Source: Lautropia sp. SCN 70-15 (GTDB lineage Bacteria; Pseudomonadota; Gammaproteobacteria; Burkholderiales; Burkholderiaceae_E). Taken from it: 5,384 nt of DNA. The notes beneath the pieces are model-generated. The model was not told where the DNA came from. It did not search any database and worked only from the letters and a program-made list of their open reading frames with translations. The stretch spans positions 1-5,384 of the forward strand of contig MEEC01000203.1 in assembly GCA_001724315.1 (NCBI GenBank), written 5' to 3'. Shown here piece by piece: positions 5,120 to 5,384 of this stretch (positions are counted from its first letter, which is position 1; every line of letters starts with the position of its first letter). A program made the translations under genes and the position numbers.

Positions 5120-5175
5120 GGGAGAGAAGGGAGAAGAGGGAGAGAAGGGAAGGGAGAAGGGGGAAGGGAGAAGGG
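5120..5175. repeat. 56-base uninterrupted purine tract (+ strand); C/T-rich in the tuf-rpsJ transcript
   Basis: Every base from 5120 to 5175 on the + strand is A or G, made of GGGAGA- and GGGAA-type units. The transcript therefore contains a 56-base C/T-only stretch with no G. Such tracts can adopt triplex DNA, the + strand has several GGG runs fit for a G-quadruplex, and the C-rich, G-free RNA is rut-like (Rho loading). These roles are inferred from composition. Confidence 0.85.
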
Positions 5176-5241
5176 TGAAAGCCGGCACTGACCGCGCCGT
5201 GACCACCTGTCTCGCCGATTCTTACCCTTCCCCCTTCTCCC
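5152..5241. repeat. Perfect 17-bp inverted repeat, 56-base spacer, between tuf and rpsJ
   Basis: The purine word at 5152-5168 (GGGAGAAGGGGGAAGGG) is the exact reverse complement of 5225-5241. The spacer 5169-5224 is 56 bases. In the transcript the G-rich arm comes first and the C-rich arm second, giving a possible 17-bp stem. Neighbouring purine and pyrimidine units allow shifted pairings. Confidence 0.85.
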
Positions 5242-5253
5242 GTCCCCCTTCCC
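5225..5253 (-). other. G-quadruplex-forming motif just downstream of tuf
   Basis: Coding-strand reading from 5253 gives five G runs (GGG, GGGGG, GGG, GGGGG, GGG) separated by loops of 2, 2, 4 and 2 bases. This meets the usual four-run, short-loop pattern for a G-quadruplex in DNA or RNA. It overlaps the G-rich arm of the inverted repeat, so the two structures would compete. Confidence 0.6.
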
Positions 5254-5285
5254 TTTCCTGAATCCTTCCCCCTTCCCTTCCTGAA

Positions 5286-5286
<1 letters not shown>
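5244..5286 (-). repeat. Near-identical 19/20-base direct repeat abutting the tuf stop
   Basis: On the + strand 5244-5263 and 5268-5286 are the same sequence (five C, TT, CCC, TT(T), CC, TGAAT) apart from one T. The two TGAAT ends are 23 bases apart. The copy nearest tuf includes a base of the tuf stop codon, suggesting the unit duplicated from the end of tuf outward. Confidence 0.75.

Positions 5287-5384
<98 letters not shown>

Noticed and set aside
5218..5224. TAAGAAT on the coding strand as a -10 for rpsJ
   Set aside because: No -35 like sequence lies 16-19 bases upstream (only G-rich sequence), so no promoter between tuf and rpsJ can be supported.

Overview
The window is a stretch of the bacterial str-S10 ribosomal-protein cluster. 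Every gene is read on the minus strand, so transcription runs from high to low coordinates. The order in that direction is tuf (3' end only), rpsJ, rplC, rplD, rplW, rplB, rpsS, rplV, rpsC, rplP and rpmC (5' end only). The gene order is the canonical one. High GC content, tuf placed directly upstream of rpsJ, and sequence signatures such as GSIGMAQDPGRVFPGKRM in L3 and the long Gly/Pro/Arg tail on S3 point to a betaproteobacterium, probably Burkholderiales. That placement is by recalled similarity and not by a search.

Layout from right to left. 5384-5286 is the last 32 codons of EF-Tu. 5285-5071 is a 215-base gap holding a striking low-complexity block: G-rich on the coding strand just after tuf, C/T-rich nearer rpsJ, with a perfect 17-bp inverted repeat joining the two, then a small hairpin between two copies of a 10-base repeat. 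5070-4738 is rpsJ. 4737-4562 is a 176-base gap with a good sigma70-type promoter (TTGCCT, 18 bases, TATAAT) firing toward rplC, a hairpin plus T-rich run overlapping it, and a GC-rich leader with three hairpins ending just before the rplC ribosome binding site. From 4561 to 1 the genes rplC to rpmC are packed with gaps of 0-33 bases or a 4-base overlap.

The tight spacing suggests translational coupling. rplD and rplV each have a Shine-Dalgarno sequence that includes the upstream stop codon. rplB starts on the base after the rplW stop. rplW overlaps rplD by ATGA. The products are parts of the 30S (S10, S19, S3) and 50S (L3, L4, L23, L2, L22, L16, L29) subunits, plus EF-Tu, which brings aminoacyl-tRNA to them.

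The coding part is ordinary housekeeping sequence with a few lineage-type oddities: a 90-residue S3 tail, a slightly extended S10 C-terminus, and Met where E. coli L3 has its methylated Gln. The two long gaps are where unexplained structure lies: a candidate regulated leader in front of rplC and a purine/pyrimidine switch-like element between tuf and rpsJ. I saw no mobile element, CRISPR array, tRNA or rRNA.
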